From Clavibacter michiganensis (GTDB taxonomy: Bacteria > Actinomycetota > Actinomycetes > Actinomycetales > Microbacteriaceae): a DNA stretch of 64,000 nucleotides. The stretch is taken from the NCBI RefSeq assembly GCF_021216655.1, contig NZ_CP080437.1, forward strand, positions 1,674,001 through 1,738,000. The letters are read 5' to 3'. The notes beneath the pieces are model-generated. The model made no database searches. It had not been told where the DNA came from and saw nothing but the letters and a program-made list of their open reading frames with translations. The stretch's first letter is position 1, and each line of letters opens with the position of its first letter. Below, piece by piece: positions 1 through 8,162 of the stretch. The position numbers were made by a program, and so were the translations under genes.

Positions 1-554
1 CCGATCAGCCACGCGGTGAAGTGCACGGTGAGACCCTCGCGCGTCGGCGCGCAGCACATCGGGCCCGCGGTGACGGCGGCATCGGGGTCGAGGGGCGCCA
101 CCCGCACGAGTCGCCACGGCTCGTCGTCCACCCGGGCGCGGATCGTCAGCGCGTCGCCGGAACGGCTGGCGCGGATCGTGACGAGCCGGCCGCGCCAGTC
201 GGGGACGGGCGCCAGCGACCAGTCGGACATGCCGCGGGTGACGACCGCGCCGAGACCGTCTTCGCCGTCGCTGCGCTCGACGCCGGCCTTGATCCACGTG
301 CTCTCGTCGACGCGGACGAAGATGCCGGCCTGGTCGAACTGGGCGGAGAGGTCGAGCCGGAACGACACCTCCATGGCCGCGCCCTGGTCGAACGGCACCA
401 GGAGGGCGTGCTCGGTGTCGTGCACGAAGCCGTAGGAGGTGATGCGCCAGGCGTCGCTGCCCTCGACGGCGGTGACGCGCATGCCGTCGTCGGCGACCGC
501 CACGTGGGCGGGCGCGTTCGTCCAGGAGCCGCTGTTCCAGTCGATGTCGCTCAT
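1..554 (-). CDS. DUF1349 family protein, 3' end beyond window
   Basis: Reading the minus strand from the ATG at 554 gives an open frame that runs off the left edge, so the C-terminus is missing. The 184 visible residues carry the pattern of the DUF1349 (concanavalin A-like, jelly-roll) family: an N-terminal SDIDWNSGSWTNAP segment, a central FDQAGIFVRVDESTWIKAGVE segment and a later DWRGRLVTIRASRSGD segment. Members are cytosolic proteins of about 190-200 residues with no settled biochemical role; a carbohydrate-binding fold is inferred from structure. Third codon positions are almost all G or C. It is divergent from the acetyltransferase gene, with only 24 bases between the two start codons, and these contain an operator-like inverted repeat, so both sides may share a repressor. 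Confidence 0.8.
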   Translation of the reverse strand, partial: MSDIDWNSGSWTNAPAHVAVADDGMRVTAVEGSDAWRITSYGFVHDTEHALLVPFDQGAAMEVSFRLDLSAQFDQAGIFVRVDESTWIKAGVERSDGEDGLGAVVTRGMSDWSLAPVPDWRGRLVTIRASRSGDALTIRARVDDEPWRLVRVAPLDPDAAVTAGPMCCAPTREGLTVHFTAWLI

Positions 555-562
555 GCGCACGA

Positions 563-578
563 GTGTACGCTTGTACAC
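563..578. promoter_or_regulatory. Inverted-repeat operator over a leaderless -10 element
   Basis: GTGTAC-N4-GTACAC is a perfect 6+6 inverted repeat between the divergent DUF1349 and acetyltransferase genes. TACGCT at 566-571 inside it can serve as a -10 hexamer, with the rightward ATG seven bases later, so the transcript would begin at the start codon. This is the shape of a TetR-family operator, and a TetR gene is the second gene of the rightward operon. Autoregulation is inferred. Confidence 0.65.
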
Positions 579-1172
579 ATGGCAACCGACCACTTCGCCG
601 GAGACGACCGCAGCAACCGGGAGCGGATGCTCGCCGGCGACCTCTACATCGCCGACGACCCCGAGAGCGCCCGCATCGCGCAGCGCGCCGTCCGGTTGGC
701 CGACGCGTACCACCGGGCGGCCGTCGAGGACGAAGTGGCCGCGCGCCCCCTGCTCGAGGAGCTGCTCGGATCGCTCGGCGAGGACGCGTTCGTCAAGCCG
801 CCGCTCTTCGTCGACTACGGCGAGAACATCCGCATCGGCGCCCGCACGTTCGTCAACTGCAACCTCACGGCCCTCGACGTCGCCGCGATCACCATCGGCG
901 AGGACTGCCAGATCGGGCCGAACGTGCAGCTCCTCACGCCCACGCACCCCATCGACCCGCAGCCCCGCCGCGACAGGCTCGAGGCAGCCCGGCCGATCAC
1001 CATCGGCGACAACGTCTGGCTCGGCGGGGGCGTGATCGTCTGCCCCGGCGTGAGCATCGGCGACGACAGCGTGATCGGCGCCGGCTCGGTCGTGACCCGC
1101 GACATCCCCGCGGGCGTGGTGGCCGTCGGGAACCCCGCCCGGGTGATCCGCGAGATCGCACCCCGACCATGA
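579..1172 (+). CDS. maa: Maltose O-acetyltransferase (left-handed beta-helix, NodL/LacA type)
   Basis: This 197-residue cytosolic enzyme would transfer an acetyl group from acetyl-CoA to the 6-hydroxyl of maltose, glucose or related sugars. The N-terminal Mac domain shows the family pattern RERMLAGDLYIADDPE (residues about 14-30). From about residue 80 there are repeated hexapeptides (IRIGARTF, ITIGEDCQIGPNV, ITIGDNVWLGGGVIV, VSIGDDSVIGAGSVV) of a left-handed beta-helix, ending in the typical AVGNPARVIREI. The catalytic His is in TPTHPID. No Shine-Dalgarno precedes the ATG; a -10 element seven bases upstream suggests a leaderless start. An alternative ATG at 627 would remove 16 residues. The stop overlaps the next start (ATGA), so it forms an operon with the TetR regulator. 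Confidence 0.88.
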   Translation: MATDHFAGDDRSNRERMLAGDLYIADDPESARIAQRAVRLADAYHRAAVEDEVAARPLLEELLGSLGEDAFVKPPLFVDYGENIRIGARTFVNCNLTALDVAAITIGEDCQIGPNVQLLTPTHPIDPQPRRDRLEAARPITIGDNVWLGGGVIVCPGVSIGDDSVIGAGSVVTRDIPAGVVAVGNPARVIREIAPRP

Positions 1173-1762
1173 CGGCCCCGACTCCGACACGGGCACCCCG
1201 GCGATCGGATCCCCACCGCCGCGACCGGATCATCGACGCGTGCCTCGACGTCATCGCCGACGTCGGCGTCGACGGGACCACGCACCGCCGGGTGGCCGCC
1301 GCGGCCGACGTCCCGCTCGGCTCGATGACCTACCACTTCGACGGCATGGACGACCTGCTCCACGAGGCGTTCACCCGCTTCGCCGACCGCGTCGCGGAGC
1401 GGATGCGACACCGCATGGGCGGCGCCCGCACGACCGAGGAGACGGAGGCCGCCGTGGTCGACGTCATCGTGCGCGACCTCCTGGGGACGCAGCGCGTCCT
1501 CGTCCTCACCCACGAGCTCTACACGCTCGCCGCCCGCCGACCCGAGTACCGGACCATCACGCAGACCTGGATGGCCCGCAGCCGCGCGACCTTCGAGGAG
1601 CGTGTCGACCCCGTGACCGCGCGCATGCTCGACGCGCTCGTCGAGGGGCTCAGCATCCACCGCGCGCTCGATCCCGAGCCACCCGACGAGGCCTTCGTCC
1701 GCGAGGCCGTGCGGCGCATCCTGGGATCTCCGGCCGCGCCGACGGGACGGGGTAGGTCGTAG
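1169..1762 (+). CDS. TetR family transcriptional regulator
   Basis: This 197-residue regulator has a helix-turn-helix at residues about 20-65 (RIIDACLDVIADVG, then THRRVAAAADVPLGSMTYHF, the usual TetR recognition helix with the tyrosine/histidine pair). The rest is an all-helical ligand domain with no recognisable ligand signature. The ATG overlaps the stop of the acetyltransferase gene, so the two are co-transcribed and probably translationally coupled. The perfect inverted repeat GTGTAC-N4-GTACAC at 563-578 is the obvious operator, so it likely represses its own operon and perhaps the divergent DUF1349 gene. The ligand is unknown; an acylated or free sugar, or a drug-like molecule, are all possible. 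Confidence 0.88.
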   Translation: MTAPTPTRAPRRSDPHRRDRIIDACLDVIADVGVDGTTHRRVAAAADVPLGSMTYHFDGMDDLLHEAFTRFADRVAERMRHRMGGARTTEETEAAVVDVIVRDLLGTQRVLVLTHELYTLAARRPEYRTITQTWMARSRATFEERVDPVTARMLDALVEGLSIHRALDPEPPDEAFVREAVRRILGSPAAPTGRGRS

Positions 1763-2030
1763 AGGTACGGGATCCCCGCCCCGGGCATCGTCCGTTCGTG
1801 CCGGACCTCGCGGAAGCGTCGATCCCGCGATGTCCGGGATCGTGGCCGTGGCGGGCCACCTCAGCGGTCAGCGCTGCGGCGCCCACCAGTCGCGAGTTCA
1901 CGGAAGCAGAACATCCCGTTCATGCACGGCGCCGCACCGCGCCCCATGATCCTGATGCCGATCTCCCGCGCGCCTGCGCGGGCCGGCCTGCGCGACCCCG
2001 CGCGCATCCCCCCCCTCGAGAAGGACGAAC

Positions 2031-3560
2031 GTGACGATCCCCCCTGCCCGCCGTGCCGCCCCCGCGCGCATCGGCGCCCTCACCGCGGCGGCCGCCGCCG
2101 TGGTGCTCTCCGTCGGCATCGGCGCGCCCGCCGCGCACGCCGCCGCCGACCCCGCGCTCCAGCCCGCGCCCACCGCGAGCGACCACCTCATCACCGACGT
2201 GCCCGGCCTCGTCAACGGCCGCGAGCTCGGCGCGTTCACGGGCGTCGACGGGCGCACGGTCGCCGCGAGCCGGCTGATCCGCACGGAGTCGCTCGACAAG
2301 ATCACCGCCGCCGGCGCCGCGACGCTCGCGACCGCGCACCACGTCGACCTCGTGATCGACCTGCGCACGCCCGGCCAGATCCAGGCGAAGCCCGACGTGC
2401 CGATCCCGGGCGCGAAGACCGTCGCCATCTCGATGTTCGGCGCCGACGGCGACTACCCGGACGACACGGTCATGTACCGCGACCTCATCGACAAGGGCCG
2501 CGTCGACGCGGCGGACCCGGGCGTGATGATCAGCGCGTACCGCAGCATCCTGCAGGCCATCGCGTCGCACACCGGCAACGGCACGATCCTCATCCACTGC
2601 TCGCACGGCATGGACCGCACGGGCACCGTCATCGACCTGCTCGACCGGATCCTCGGCGTCGGCAGCGCGGACATCCTCCACGACTACCTGCTCTCCAACA
2701 CGCAGCTCGGCGTCGACTGGGCGAAGCCCGCGCTCCTCCAGGGCACCTTCGAGTCCGGAATCGCGTCGCGCTACGCGGGGATGGACTCCTACATCCGCAC
2801 CACGCTCGGCGTGGACGACCAGGAGATCACGGCCCTCCGCGCGCAGCTCCTCGTCTCGGACGACGCGGCAGCGGCCTCCATCACCGTGGGCGGCGTGACC
2901 GTGCCGCTCGGCGACGCGGCCGGATCCACCGGGGCCGTCGTGCCCGTCGGCCTCCCCGCCCTCGCGGCCGGCGATGTCCGGGTGACCACCGCGGACGGAT
3001 CCGCCACGTCGTCCGTCGCGGTCGACGGGCGCACGGTCACCGTCACGGTGACCGCTGCGGACGGGCGCACGACGCGCACGTACCGGGTCACGGCCGGGCT
3101 CGCGGCGATCGCGCTGCCGGGCGGATCCGCGCCGACCGCGGGCGGCACCGTCGCCTTCCGCGCCGCCGGCCTCACGCCGGGCGCGACGTACCGCGTGATC
3201 CTGCACTCGACGCCGACCGACGTCGGATCCGTCACCGCGTCGTCCGACGGCACCGCGTCGGGCACCGTCACGATCCCCGCGGGCACCGACCCCGGCACGC
3301 ACACGCTGACCCTGGTGGACGCGCAGGGCCAGGCGGTCTCGGATCCCGCGACCATCACCGTGAGCGCGGCGGCCGTCTCCGCCATCACGGCGACCGCGAC
3401 CGGCGCGCGTCACGCGGGCCCCGCGGTCGCGACCGGCGGCACGTCCGTCGCCGCCGACCCGTGGCCGGGCCTCGCGCTCGCCGCCCTCGGCCTCGCGGGC
3501 CTCGCCGCGATCGCGGGCCGCACGGTCGCGCGCCGTCGCGCCACGATGCGCAGGCCGTGA
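2031..3560 (+). CDS. Secreted, probably sortase-anchored tyrosine phosphatase
   Basis: This 509-residue protein starts at a GTG behind GAGAAGG. Residues 1-38 are a signal peptide ending in AHA. A tyrosine-phosphatase domain of the Y_phosphatase3 type spans about residues 50-280: DLR at 110-112 and the P-loop HCSHGMDRTG with nucleophile C190 and R196. The usual Lys of the HCxxGKDRTG loop is Met here (M194). After about residue 290 come two immunoglobulin-like beta-rich segments. The C-terminus has VATGG, a 19-residue hydrophobic helix and ARRRATMRRP, the layout of a cell-wall sorting signal, though the pentapeptide departs from LPxTG/LAxTG. The next gene, overlapping by GTGA, is a sortase. Surface display is therefore likely; the substrate is unknown. 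Confidence 0.8.
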   Translation: MTIPPARRAAPARIGALTAAAAAVVLSVGIGAPAAHAAADPALQPAPTASDHLITDVPGLVNGRELGAFTGVDGRTVAASRLIRTESLDKITAAGAATLATAHHVDLVIDLRTPGQIQAKPDVPIPGAKTVAISMFGADGDYPDDTVMYRDLIDKGRVDAADPGVMISAYRSILQAIASHTGNGTILIHCSHGMDRTGTVIDLLDRILGVGSADILHDYLLSNTQLGVDWAKPALLQGTFESGIASRYAGMDSYIRTTLGVDDQEITALRAQLLVSDDAAAASITVGGVTVPLGDAAGSTGAVVPVGLPALAAGDVRVTTADGSATSSVAVDGRTVTVTVTAADGRTTRTYRVTAGLAAIALPGGSAPTAGGTVAFRAAGLTPGATYRVILHSTPTDVGSVTASSDGTASGTVTIPAGTDPGTHTLTLVDAQGQAVSDPATITVSAAAVSAITATATGARHAGPAVATGGTSVAADPWPGLALAALGLAGLAAIAGRTVARRRATMRRP

Positions 3561-4216
3561 CGACCCCTGTGACGACGCCTGGCCAGGCGACCCGGCGGCG
3601 GCTCCTCACCGCCGCCGGGGTCGTCGTCGCGTCCGCGGCCGTCGTCGCGGGCGCGCTGGCCGCGGTGGGCGGATGGCCGGGCGCGTCCGACCTCCCGCGC
3701 GACCTCGCGGGCGCCCCGGTGCAGGCCGACGTGCCGGCCCCCGCGGCGAGCGCCGACGCGGCCACGTCCGTCGACTCCGGCCTCGGCCGGTTCCGTGCCC
3801 CCTCGGTCGGGCTCGACGTGCCGCTCGGCGCGGTCGACGTGGTCGGCGGCGTCGTGGATCCCCCGGGCTTCTCCTCCGCGTACCGCGTGCGCGACCTCGG
3901 CGTCGCGCCCGAGGACGCGGCGACGGGCACGGTCTTCGTCGTGATGCACTCGGTCCGTGGCGGCGGCACCGGCCCCGGCGACCTGCTCATCGACGACCGG
4001 GCGGGCAGCGCGAGCGTCGCTCCCGGCGCGGTGATCGAAGTGGCGGGCGTCGACTACGCCGTGGGATCCAGCCGCGCCGTACCCAAGGGCGAGCTCCCGG
4101 ACGACGCCGAGGTCTGGGCGGACACCCCTGGCCGCCTCGTCGTCATCACCTGCCTCCAGCGCCCGGACGGCAGCCCGTCGCGCGACGACATGGTGATCGA
4201 GGCGACGCGCGCCTGA
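3557..4216 (+). CDS. Sortase (class E/F-like)
   Basis: This 219-residue membrane-anchored transpeptidase has an Arg-rich N-terminus, one transmembrane helix at about residues 18-40, a Pro/Ala-rich linker and a sortase beta-barrel from about residue 78. Catalytic residues are visible: H131 in VVMHSVRG, C199 in VVITCLQ, and R209 in SRDDMV. Sortases cleave a C-terminal sorting motif between Thr and Gly and join the Thr to the cell envelope. The GTG start overlaps the stop of the phosphatase gene (GTGA), so the two are translationally coupled. The phosphatase carries a C-terminal hydrophobic helix and basic tail, so it is the likely dedicated substrate. The class is inferred from length and from the adjacent-substrate layout. 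Confidence 0.82.
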   Translation: MTTPVTTPGQATRRRLLTAAGVVVASAAVVAGALAAVGGWPGASDLPRDLAGAPVQADVPAPAASADAATSVDSGLGRFRAPSVGLDVPLGAVDVVGGVVDPPGFSSAYRVRDLGVAPEDAATGTVFVVMHSVRGGGTGPGDLLIDDRAGSASVAPGAVIEVAGVDYAVGSSRAVPKGELPDDAEVWADTPGRLVVITCLQRPDGSPSRDDMVIEATRA

Positions 4217-4276
4217 TCCCGCGCGGGGAGCGCCCGACGGCCGCCGCCCGATGCGGCCGAGCGCTCCCGGCGTCGA

Positions 4277-4282
4277 TAGCCT
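4277..4282 (+). promoter_or_regulatory. -10 element, leaderless start of the FUSC gene
   Basis: TAGCCT lies six bases before the ATG at 4289, and no Shine-Dalgarno is present. Transcription would start at or one base from the start codon. Confidence 0.5.
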
Positions 4283-4288
4283 CGGCAC

Positions 4289-5392
4289 ATGGGCATGGAC
4301 AGCGCACGGCACGAGGTCACGCGCGCCTGGCACGCCGCCGTCTCCCCCGACCGGCTGCTGCTCGCCGCCAAGACCGCGCTCGCGGTCGGCATCGCCTGGG
4401 CCGTCGCGCCCTACGTGCCCGGCGTCGCGAACGAGTACCCCTACTACGCGCCGCTCGGGGCGCTCGTGAGCATGTACCCGACGCTCATGGGATCCGCGCG
4501 CACCGGCCTCCAGACGCTCCTCGGCCTCGCGGCGGGCATCGTCCTCGCGACCGCCGTGATCCTCACCACCGGCCCCTCGTGGTGGTCGATCCCCGTGATC
4601 GTCGGCATCGGCGTGATCCTCTCCGGCTCCGGCTGGTTCGGCGCGGGCCGCGAGTACGTGCCGATGGCGGCGCTGTTCGTGCTGATCATCGGCGGCCAGG
4701 ACGCCGACACGTACTCGCTCGGCTACCTCGTGCAGATGGCCGTCGGTGTGGTGACGGGCCTCATCATCAACGTGCTCATCGCGCCGCAGCTCTCCAGCGG
4801 GGCCGCGGGCGCGCGGATCAGCGCGTTCCAGCGCGAGGTCGCCCAGCGGCTGCGGGAGGTCGGGGACGCCGTCGAGTCCAAGTCCCCGCCCGCGCACGCC
4901 GACTGGATCCGCGCCAGCGAGGACCTCGCCGGCACCGCGCGGGCCGTGCGCGCCGACCTCGCCGAGGCCGACGAGAGCCGGAAGGGCAATCCGCGCGCGC
5001 TCGTCAACAAGCACGACGTGCGCATCGACCACGCCCGGCTGGAGGCGATGGACCAGATCGTGTTCCACGTCCGCGACGTGTCCGCGTCGCTCGCAGACAC
5101 CATCTGGGAGCAGCGCGGATCCCTCGGCCTCGACCAGGGCATCGCCGCCCCCATCCACGACGCGTGCCACGCGGTCGCGGGCGTCCTCGACCTCGACGAC
5201 CCGGACTCCCCCGAGCGCCACCGCGCGATGGGCGAGGCCGCCCGGCAGGTGCGGCTGCTCGTGGAGGCGGTGGACCGCCAGTCGCAGGAGCTCGGGCGGG
5301 CGATGGGGCCCGGCGTCCTCACGGCGATGCACCTCAAGCGCGTGCTGCGGCACCTCGAGCCGGTCGACGCGGCGGAGTCGCCGGCGCCGTAG
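4289..5392 (+). CDS. FUSC family (aromatic acid exporter-like) membrane protein
   Basis: This 367-residue protein has about six transmembrane helices packed into residues 20-170 (for example KTALAVGIAWAVAPYVPG, LLGLAAGIVLATAVIL, VIVGIGVILSG, MAALFVLIIGG, MAVGVVTGLIINVLIAP), followed by a soluble helical C-terminal half (about 180-367). This is half of the duplicated layout of large FUSC/ArAE exporters and common for short actinobacterial members. Likely role: efflux of aromatic acids or similar small organic anions; the substrate cannot be read from the sequence. It is a single gene, with a -10 element six bases before the ATG. Only about 20 bases separate it from the convergent EamA gene. 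Confidence 0.75.
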   Translation: MGMDSARHEVTRAWHAAVSPDRLLLAAKTALAVGIAWAVAPYVPGVANEYPYYAPLGALVSMYPTLMGSARTGLQTLLGLAAGIVLATAVILTTGPSWWSIPVIVGIGVILSGSGWFGAGREYVPMAALFVLIIGGQDADTYSLGYLVQMAVGVVTGLIINVLIAPQLSSGAAGARISAFQREVAQRLREVGDAVESKSPPAHADWIRASEDLAGTARAVRADLAEADESRKGNPRALVNKHDVRIDHARLEAMDQIVFHVRDVSASLADTIWEQRGSLGLDQGIAAPIHDACHAVAGVLDLDDPDSPERHRAMGEAARQVRLLVEAVDRQSQELGRAMGPGVLTAMHLKRVLRHLEPVDAAESPAP

Positions 5393-5410
5393 CGCGGATC
5401 CGCGCGCCGA

Positions 5411-6376
5411 CTAGGCCGACGCCGCAGCAGCGGCCGCCGCGCCCGCCTCGCCGCCCGTCGGCAGCGCATCCGCCCGCGCGTCGAACCGCACCGCGACGAT
5501 GCCCGCCACGATGAGCGCGCCGCCCACCAGCTGCAGGGCCGTCAGCGCCTCGCCGAGCAGCAGCCAGGCCCAGGCGCCGGCGGCCGCGACCTCGAGGAGG
5601 CCCGTGAACGACGCGAGACGGGATCCGAGCATGGCACCCGCCGTGATCCCCGCCCCGTACGCGAGCGCCGTCGCGACCACGCCGACCACGAGCATCGGCA
5701 CCCACCACGGGACGACGCTCCCCAGCATCACGACGTCGGCGACGGATCCCGTGAACGGCAGGATCCCGGTCACGCCGACCAGCGCCAGCAGCACCGCCGC
5801 GACGAGCAGCCCCGCGGCCGCGAGCGCCACCGGCGGCAGCCCGTCGGCGCCCCGGGCCGCTATCGCGAAGTAGCCGGCACAGCCGACCATCGCACCGAGC
5901 GCGAAGAGGAGGCCGACGGGATCCAGCGCCCCGCCACCCGACGGCGACACCACAAGCGCGAGCCCGCCGGCCGCCGCGACGGATCCGAGGAGCACCGGCA
6001 CCGCGGGCCGTCGCCTCGTCATCGCCCACGCGACCGCCACGAGCAGCAGCGGCGCCATGAACTCGATGAGGATCGCCGTGCCGACGGGGATCCGCTCGAT
6101 GGCCGCGAAGTACATGACCTGCGCGCCCGCGACGCCCACGAGCGCCATGCCGAGCACCCGCCGCCACGCCCGCAGCACGGGCCGCAGGTCGCCCCGCAGC
6201 TGCACGAGCGCGACGGGCGCGAGGATCAGCCCGCCGACGAGCGCCCGCAGCGCGACGGCGGCGACCGGGCTCCACCCGGCCTCGAGCAGCGGCTTCACGA
6301 AGGCGCCCGACAGCCCGAATGAGCAGGCGGCGACGATCGCGAGGACGAGTCCGGTGGTCAGGTGGCGTCGTTCCAT
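5411..6376 (-). CDS. EamA/DMT family transporter
   Basis: This 321-residue inner-membrane protein has ten hydrophobic helices in two five-helix repeats, as in the drug/metabolite transporter superfamily (RhaT/YdcZ/YedA type). The first repeat runs from LVLAIVAACSFGLSGAFVKPLL to LALVVSP; the second from VGLLFALGAMVGCAGYFAI to LIVAGIVAV. The C-terminus is an alanine-rich cytosolic tail. Typical substrates are amino acids, their analogues or drugs, and export is the most common direction; nothing here decides the substrate. It is divergent from the CGNR regulator gene with a 73-base intergenic region, so that regulator could control it. Confidence 0.85.
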   Translation of the reverse strand: MERRHLTTGLVLAIVAACSFGLSGAFVKPLLEAGWSPVAAVALRALVGGLILAPVALVQLRGDLRPVLRAWRRVLGMALVGVAGAQVMYFAAIERIPVGTAILIEFMAPLLLVAVAWAMTRRRPAVPVLLGSVAAAGGLALVVSPSGGGALDPVGLLFALGAMVGCAGYFAIAARGADGLPPVALAAAGLLVAAVLLALVGVTGILPFTGSVADVVMLGSVVPWWVPMLVVGVVATALAYGAGITAGAMLGSRLASFTGLLEVAAAGAWAWLLLGEALTALQLVGGALIVAGIVAVRFDARADALPTGGEAGAAAAAAASA

Positions 6377-6449
6377 GGTGCGCTCGTCTCGTCAGGGGCC
6401 ATGCGGCCTACGGTCCTGACGTTAGACTCGTCATGGATAAGGAGTCAAC

Positions 6450-7010
6450 TTGCTTTTCACCCCTGACACGGAGGACGTGCTGACGTTCGACGCCGTGATC
6501 CTCAACACGGCCCCGCGCGCCACCCGCTCCGGCGACGACCTGCTGGCGACCCCGGCGCAGCTCGCCGACCTGATGACCCGCAGCGGGTTCTCCGGCCGCT
6601 TCGACCGCGACGACCGCGAGCTCCGCGAGGTGCACCGCGCCCGCGCGCGCCTCCGGGAGCTCTGGGGCCTCGACCGCGACGCCATGGTGGATCCCGTCAA
6701 CGAGCTGCTCGCCCGTCACCACGCGGCGCCCCGGCTCGTCCGGCACGACGCCCTCGACTGGCACCTGCACGCGACGCCGGAGGACGCGCCGCTCGCCGAC
6801 CGGATCCTCGTGGAGGCCGCCATGGCCCTCGTCGACGTCGTGCGCTCCGACGCCACCGACCGCCTCCGCGAATGCGCCGCCGACGACTGCGACGGCGTGC
6901 TCGTCGACCTCTCCCGCAACGGGTCGAAGCGGTTCTGCAGCGTGCGCTGCGGCAACCGGATGAACATGGTCGCGTTCCGCGAGCGCCGCGCGGCGGATCC
7001 CGTCGGCTAG
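6450..7010 (+). CDS. CGNR zinc-finger / ABATE domain transcriptional regulator
   Basis: This 186-residue protein starts at a TTG behind AAGGAG (6439-6444); the spacing supports this start. The N-terminal about 130 residues form the ABATE (stress-induced, putative ligand-binding) domain, beginning LTFDAVILNTAPRATRSGDDLL. The C-terminal domain is a CGNR treble-clef zinc finger: C-x4-C, then RFCSVRCGNRMNMVAFRERR, in which the last Cys and GNR give the family its name. Such proteins are presumed DNA-binding regulators of actinobacteria; targets are not established. It is divergent from the EamA transporter, the simplest candidate target. Confidence 0.85.
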   Translation: MLFTPDTEDVLTFDAVILNTAPRATRSGDDLLATPAQLADLMTRSGFSGRFDRDDRELREVHRARARLRELWGLDRDAMVDPVNELLARHHAAPRLVRHDALDWHLHATPEDAPLADRILVEAAMALVDVVRSDATDRLRECAADDCDGVLVDLSRNGSKRFCSVRCGNRMNMVAFRERRAADPVG

Positions 7011-7029
7011 GCGCGGGCCCGGGCCCGCG

Positions 7030-7845
7030 TCACCTCGCCTGCAGCGCCGCCTGGTACAGGTCCCGCTTGCCGAGTCCGGTCGCCTCGGCGATGGTGCCGG
7101 CCGCGTCCTTGAGTCGAGCGCCGTCGGCGACCAGCTCGAGCACCTGCGTCACGCCCGTCGCGAGATCCACCCCGAGCGCCGCGGCGCCCTCCGCGACCAC
7201 GACGATCTCGCCGCGCACGCCCTCGGCGGCCCAGGCGGCGAGCTCGGCGGCGGATCCCCGGCGCACCTCCTCGTACAGCTTCGTGAGCTCGCGGCACACG
7301 ACGAGCCGGCGATCCGGGCCCCACTCGGCGACGACGTCCTCGAGCGACGCCTGCAGCCGGTTCGGCGACTCGAAGAAGACCATGGTGCGGCGCTCGCGCA
7401 CGAGCTCGCGGAGCACGCGGCGCCGGTCGCCGCCCTTGCGTGGCAGGAAGCCCTCGAACGTGAAGCGGTCGGTGGGGAGGCCGGACACGGCGAGCGCGCT
7501 GAGCACGGCGCTCGGTCCGGGGATCACCGTGACGCGGACGCCCGCCGCGGCTGCCGCCTCCACCAGGTGGAAGCCGGGGTCGGAGATCGCGGGCATGCCG
7601 GCGTCGGAGAGGACGAGCACGTCGGTCTCGCGCGCGAGCTCGACGAGGTCGGCCGAGCGCTCCTGCTCGTTGTGGTCGTGCAGCGCGATGAGGCGCGGCC
7701 GGTTCTCGACGCCGAGCGCGCCGAGCAGGCGGATGGTGGTGCGGGTGTCCTCGGCGGCGATCACCGTGGCGGAGGACAGCGCCTCCACGAGCCGCCGCGA
7801 CGCGTCGCCCAGGTTGCCGATGGGGGTCGCGCCGAGGATGATCAC
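7030..7845 (-). CDS. rsmI: 16S rRNA (cytidine-1402 2'-O)-methyltransferase
   Basis: This SAM-dependent enzyme (271 residues) methylates the ribose of C1402 in the decoding centre of 16S rRNA. Family motifs are in order: ATPIGNLGDASRR at the N-terminus, AAEDTR, SDAGMPAISDPG, VIPGPSAVLSALAVSGLP, FEGFLPRKGGDRR and FFESPNR. The GTG start at 7845 overlaps the stop of the upstream small membrane-protein gene (GTGA), and no earlier in-frame ATG exists close by. In Mycobacterium and Corynebacterium rsmI is next to and divergent from the protein mannosyltransferase gene; here a mannosyltransferase lies 5.4 kb away in the divergent orientation. Confidence 0.93.
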   Translation of the reverse strand: MIILGATPIGNLGDASRRLVEALSSATVIAAEDTRTTIRLLGALGVENRPRLIALHDHNEQERSADLVELARETDVLVLSDAGMPAISDPGFHLVEAAAAAGVRVTVIPGPSAVLSALAVSGLPTDRFTFEGFLPRKGGDRRRVLRELVRERRTMVFFESPNRLQASLEDVVAEWGPDRRLVVCRELTKLYEEVRRGSAAELAAWAAEGVRGEIVVVAEGAAALGVDLATGVTQVLELVADGARLKDAAGTIAEATGLGKRDLYQAALQAR

Positions 7846-8162
7846 CGGTCGATCATCCCATCCGGCCGGCTCTCGACCTCGATCCCACCTTCGCGCGGGA
7901 GGCCGGCCCGGTCGCCGACGTGCGCGGGGTCCTCGACCCCCTCGGCGCCCGGGTCGCCCCAGCCGCGGAGCGCATTCGCCACGCCGACGCCGATCGACAG
8001 GAGCCCGAGCGGCACCCCGAACAGCACGAGAGTGGATCCGCGCGAGGTGGTGAGCTCGCCGAGGACGCCCGTGAGGCCCAGCACCGACGTCAGGCAGAGG
8101 AAGAGGCCGAGGATCACGTAGCCCCAGGTCTCGCGGCCCCGCGACCGGCTTCGCAGGAACAC
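7842..8162 (-). CDS. Small two-helix membrane protein, coupled to rsmI
   Basis: This 106-residue protein of unknown function starts at a GTG (8162). Two hydrophobic helices are visible: YVILGLFLCLTSVLGLTGVLG (about 14-34) and LVLFGVPLGLLSIGVGVANAL (about 45-65). They are followed by an acidic, Gly/Pro-rich soluble tail. Its stop overlaps the rsmI start by GTGA, so the two are translationally coupled. The codon use is typical of the neighbours, which argues for a real gene. I recognise no family beyond small actinobacterial membrane proteins. Confidence 0.65.
   Translation of the reverse strand: MFLRSRSRGRETWGYVILGLFLCLTSVLGLTGVLGELTTSRGSTLVLFGVPLGLLSIGVGVANALRGWGDPGAEGVEDPAHVGDRAGLPREGGIEVESRPDGMIDR

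Noticed and set aside
1763..2030. Gene between the TetR and phosphatase genes
   Set aside because: Frames here are short, without coding bias; only the ribosome site of the phosphatase gene is recognisable.
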